Below are positions 60,829 through 64,000 of a stretch of DNA of 64,000 nt, piece by piece. The DNA lies in contig NW_004450276.1 in the NCBI RefSeq assembly GCF_000321225.1, forward strand, positions 900,300-964,299. Reading direction: 5' to 3'. The stretch comes from Odobenus rosmarus divergens. Lineage: Eukaryota > Chordata > Mammalia > Carnivora > Odobenidae. A program made the position numbers and the translations under genes. How positions within the stretch are numbered: position 1 is the stretch's first letter; each line of letters starts with the position of its first letter. A model generated the notes under the pieces. It did no database searches. It worked only from the letters and a program-made list of their open reading frames with translations, and was not told the origin of the DNA.

Positions 60829-63800
60829 ACCAGGTATCAGCAGGAAGAAAAAGAAAAAGCCACATGCTTACTTGGTAAACCTGACATATAAAACAGCCAA
60901 ACCTCAACGATTATTTATTTTTTAAATATATACGATCTAATTGGATGGAGAATCAAAAGTATGTACAATTTGAAGGTGATGGAACAGCATATGTTCCAAG
61001 TAAGACTACTTAAAAATTAACTATCAGAGTGGAAATAGTATTTCTTGACTGCAAACTTTTTATACCATGAGTCTTAAAAAATGCATATGAAATAACACAC
61101 TAACAAAACAGGATAAAATATGAAAAGTTGTTTCCTTAATGGTTGGCAAATAAACTGGAACATCAACAGATGCCTATGAACATAACTCATAGTTAAGCTT
61201 TTTATCTGATAAAGCTGATTGAAACTCCTTTCATAGTACACATCCTAAGTCAGAATTTCTGATGGTACAGAAGAACCCTGAACTGCCAAAAATTACCAAA
61301 AACCCCCCTCAAAACCCTCTGCTAATTCTCGACCAGAATAAAAAGCCAGCATGTAATAAAATATTACTGTGTAGAGAATAGAAATCACAGATTTTTTTAT
61401 TATAAAAGCATCACTTACTAATTTATCTCTCAAATAAAAACTGCAAATGCAGGCAATAACTCATCTTAGCTGGATAGAAAGCATCAAGCATTTAACTCTA
61501 AGATTACTGGGAGTTAAAAAAGGTTGTCAATATGCAGGGCTGATCAATTTCATTTCATTGAGGAGGTCAATATACTTAATAGCTCAATGTGATTATATCA
61601 AGTAAATCTCATCTAAAAATGGAACTCTTAATAGCGCCTGAAGAGGAAGTAAGCTGACACATTTCCTTTTTAGAGTACAGGCTGAGTCTAGCTTATGTTG
61701 ATTTTCTTCTGTCAAGTAGAACAAATTATCTAGATTCTATTTACCTTAAATTGATACTATAACGAATCACGCAGTACATTACAGTCCAGCTATACAAGAC
61801 AGCCTCAATGTAAGCCTGACAGTCAATATACAAGTTGAGATAAGGGGTGGGGAGGGAGGACATGATTCTTCTGCACTTTAAAATGATATTACATAAACGT
61901 GTGAGGTTCAGAATAAACATCATTCTTCTCCTTTTGAGGCAGAAGTTGTGTTTTTTTTTTTTCCCATTTATTCTAAATGTATTCACAACTTTCTAATGGT
62001 CAGTGTAGTTAGCTGCTGAATAAAATGCAGAAAGACTGACAGAGCTTCTGCTCAATGGTCAAACCTGACCGAGCCTGTCCCCACAGAGGTGGCAGGCCAG
62101 CAAGGTGTGGCTGGGGCGTGACTACACTGGAGGACCACAGTGAACGTGGATATGCAAGGGAGACTTCCCCAAGTCTGCATGTGTAGCCAAGTCAGAGTAA
62201 AAAACATTCCAGAATATATATAAGATGGGGTTTCCTGGATGCCTCCAGGAATACCAAGTAGCCCCCTGAAGCTGGTTTTTAAACCCTGGCAGGGTTTACC
62301 CTAGACCTTTACAGGTTTAGGGGGCAGAGGTTCCCTACTGTGACTCTTCTGGAATCCAGGTACACTGGCAATGTCAAGCGGGATGCACCTTCCATTTAAA
62401 AAACTGAACTATTTTGCATGAGCTATAAAATTATAGAAAAATAAAGCTTCAAAAGGCAAATAAAAACTTCATGTATCGAAAAAATGGTGAACATGTACCA
62501 AGAAAATGGAAAAATACTAATTACCTCTAAAGTATACCTGAATAATAGTGCTCAACAAGTTAACAGCAGAAAAGCAAAGATCCTTTTAAATGTAAATTAC
62601 ATTAAGCAATCTATCAAAAAAAACTTGGAAGAGAGACAAAATTGTTATGTACTCTTCCTCACATGATCTGTTTTCCTCCTGTTACCTTAAGAGGGAGGTA
62701 TTAATTTACCAGGGCAAGGAACGGCTCATGGAGACACAGCAACAGGTGAGTGACTGTGTCAAAGACCCACAGCTGATATTACTGTCCTGACATGTCTGTT
62801 CAGGGGAATAAACATGTCTCAGCTCCTTGTGCTGGTAACATACTATCTGGAGAAAAAGGAACACTTGCAATTTTACCAAAGTCAGCATCAGATAAGGGAT
62901 ATGATACAATACCATACAAAATATACCTTATGGGTTTCCCTTTCCTCTTTGCTGTTTCTTAGCATGTTAGGTAAATGCAACATATTTGCACGCAAATAGA
63001 TTCAGAGACATCAGAAGTTTGAATCGTATTTTTTGTATTATGGAAGAAATGTGATAATACATTTATTAACTTAAGAAAGAACCAAAATATATATATGTAA
63101 CATCTATAAAGGAAATATAAATTACCAGGAACCCAATACACAGTCAACTTTTAAAAATAAAAATCTTTTATGTCCAAAGCTTTAGAAAAAAAAAAACTGG
63201 TTCTTCATTTTCACGTCTACTCTAAAGAAATATTGTTTTTCTCTGGCTTAATTTGAGCTATTTTCAGGTACAGTAATGAAAGAAAAGTCAACATTTTTCA
63301 TGCCTTCCTGTATCACTACGTAAAATTCACTAACTGCTAGAAAGGTCCTGGAAGTTTAACCCTCTCCTTCATCCTTCTGTGGTATTTATAAAACCATCTG
63401 CTAGTTCTGCGCATCCATTTATACTTCAGCAGAAACTAATAAGGTTTGGAGGGTTTTGTTAGAAGGGATTTCCTTCCGGAAAGGGCGGTCTCAAAATGAA
63501 CAGGATCACCTACTAGGTTTGAAATGCTGCGGCCTTTTGATAGACCAAATAGATCTGTTATTAAAGGGTCTTCTAGGTCACTGACGCAGCATCCATTAGA
63601 GGATAGGCTAGTTGTTTAAAAAAAGCCCATTTACATCCGCCATAGCCTGTACACAGGTTTGCATGCAGCGCAGAAAAAAGAAAACATTTCTTAGTTTGAA
63701 CTGTGCAAGCAAAATAAGTTCAGAGACAATAACCAGCAGATAAAAGTATTCCTCCTTACAAATCAAACAGGATGACTTATTTTGCTCGATTTCTAGTGAA

Positions 63801-64000
63801 AAGAAATTGCCGGCATTTTTCTCATCACTGCCCAACATTCACCAAGCGTTGCTTTGTGAAAATGTTTCCACTAACTGGCATGAATAATCGTAGGGCCAGT
63901 CGTCACTCAAGATTAAAGAAGAAAATACAAATGTAACTGAGTATGGCGTCTCTCCCCAGAGACAAAAGCAAGTCACGGGGCAGGAAGAATGACGGGGAAG
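60829..64000. other. Unique AT-rich sequence to the window end
   Basis: No gene, RNA or clear repeat family is recognised. Open frames are 60-81 codons, several A/T-rich. A T run lies at about 61951-61962. Confidence 0.5.

Overview
The window is ordinary nuclear DNA of a carnivore mammal. I find no intact multi-exon gene, no CRISPR array and no bacterial or phage gene. The lineage call rests on eleven tRNA-derived CAN-SINE copies. Their heads read close to GGGCGCCTGGGTGGCTCAG and their tails carry TGCTTGTGTTCCCTCTCT followed by AAATAAATAAAATCTT. Such SINEs occur only in Carnivora. The subtype looks caniform, neither felid-like nor the dog-specific SINEC_Cf type. From memory it most resembles pinniped copies, which is an inference and not a search result.

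The gene-like content is retrocopied. A RPL17 processed pseudogene (minus strand, about 5017-5684) has one frameshift. A 7SK snRNA copy (minus, 15014-15252) is truncated at its 3' end, has no poly(A) tail and sits between perfect 16-bp target-site duplications. An ARF1 retrocopy (minus, about 33829-35580) keeps an open 181-codon frame but has a changed nucleotide-specificity motif. The ARF1 copy appears to have landed inside another cDNA-like copy that I cannot identify, and that copy lies inside an old L1 fragment.

The rest is layered repeats. There are two MER20 DNA transposons (477-701 and 11785-12000), a MER5-like element (about 7030-7186), several MIR copies, and L2 at 14290-16130 and 19770-20440. 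Old L1 pieces lie at 13905-14168, 24245-24542, 33125-33503, 35776-37440, 44385-44935 and 48880-50720. A younger carnivore L1 (45028-48132) has its 5' half inverted (twin priming), clear flanking duplications and a SINE nested inside it. A MaLR-like LTR lies at about 60525-60828. SINEs cluster at 55630-58104, including a head-to-head inverted pair.

Between repeats are long unique stretches. A few (about 5925-6640, 9990-10240, 16170-16720 and 18380-19330) are AT-rich, repeat-free and dense in TAAT/ATTA cores, as expected of conserved non-coding regulatory DNA. This suggests intergenic or large-intron sequence, but no host gene can be named. I see no previously undescribed functional system. The most informative observations concern retrotransposition mechanism: the tailless 7SK copy, the twin-primed L1 and the nested retrocopies.
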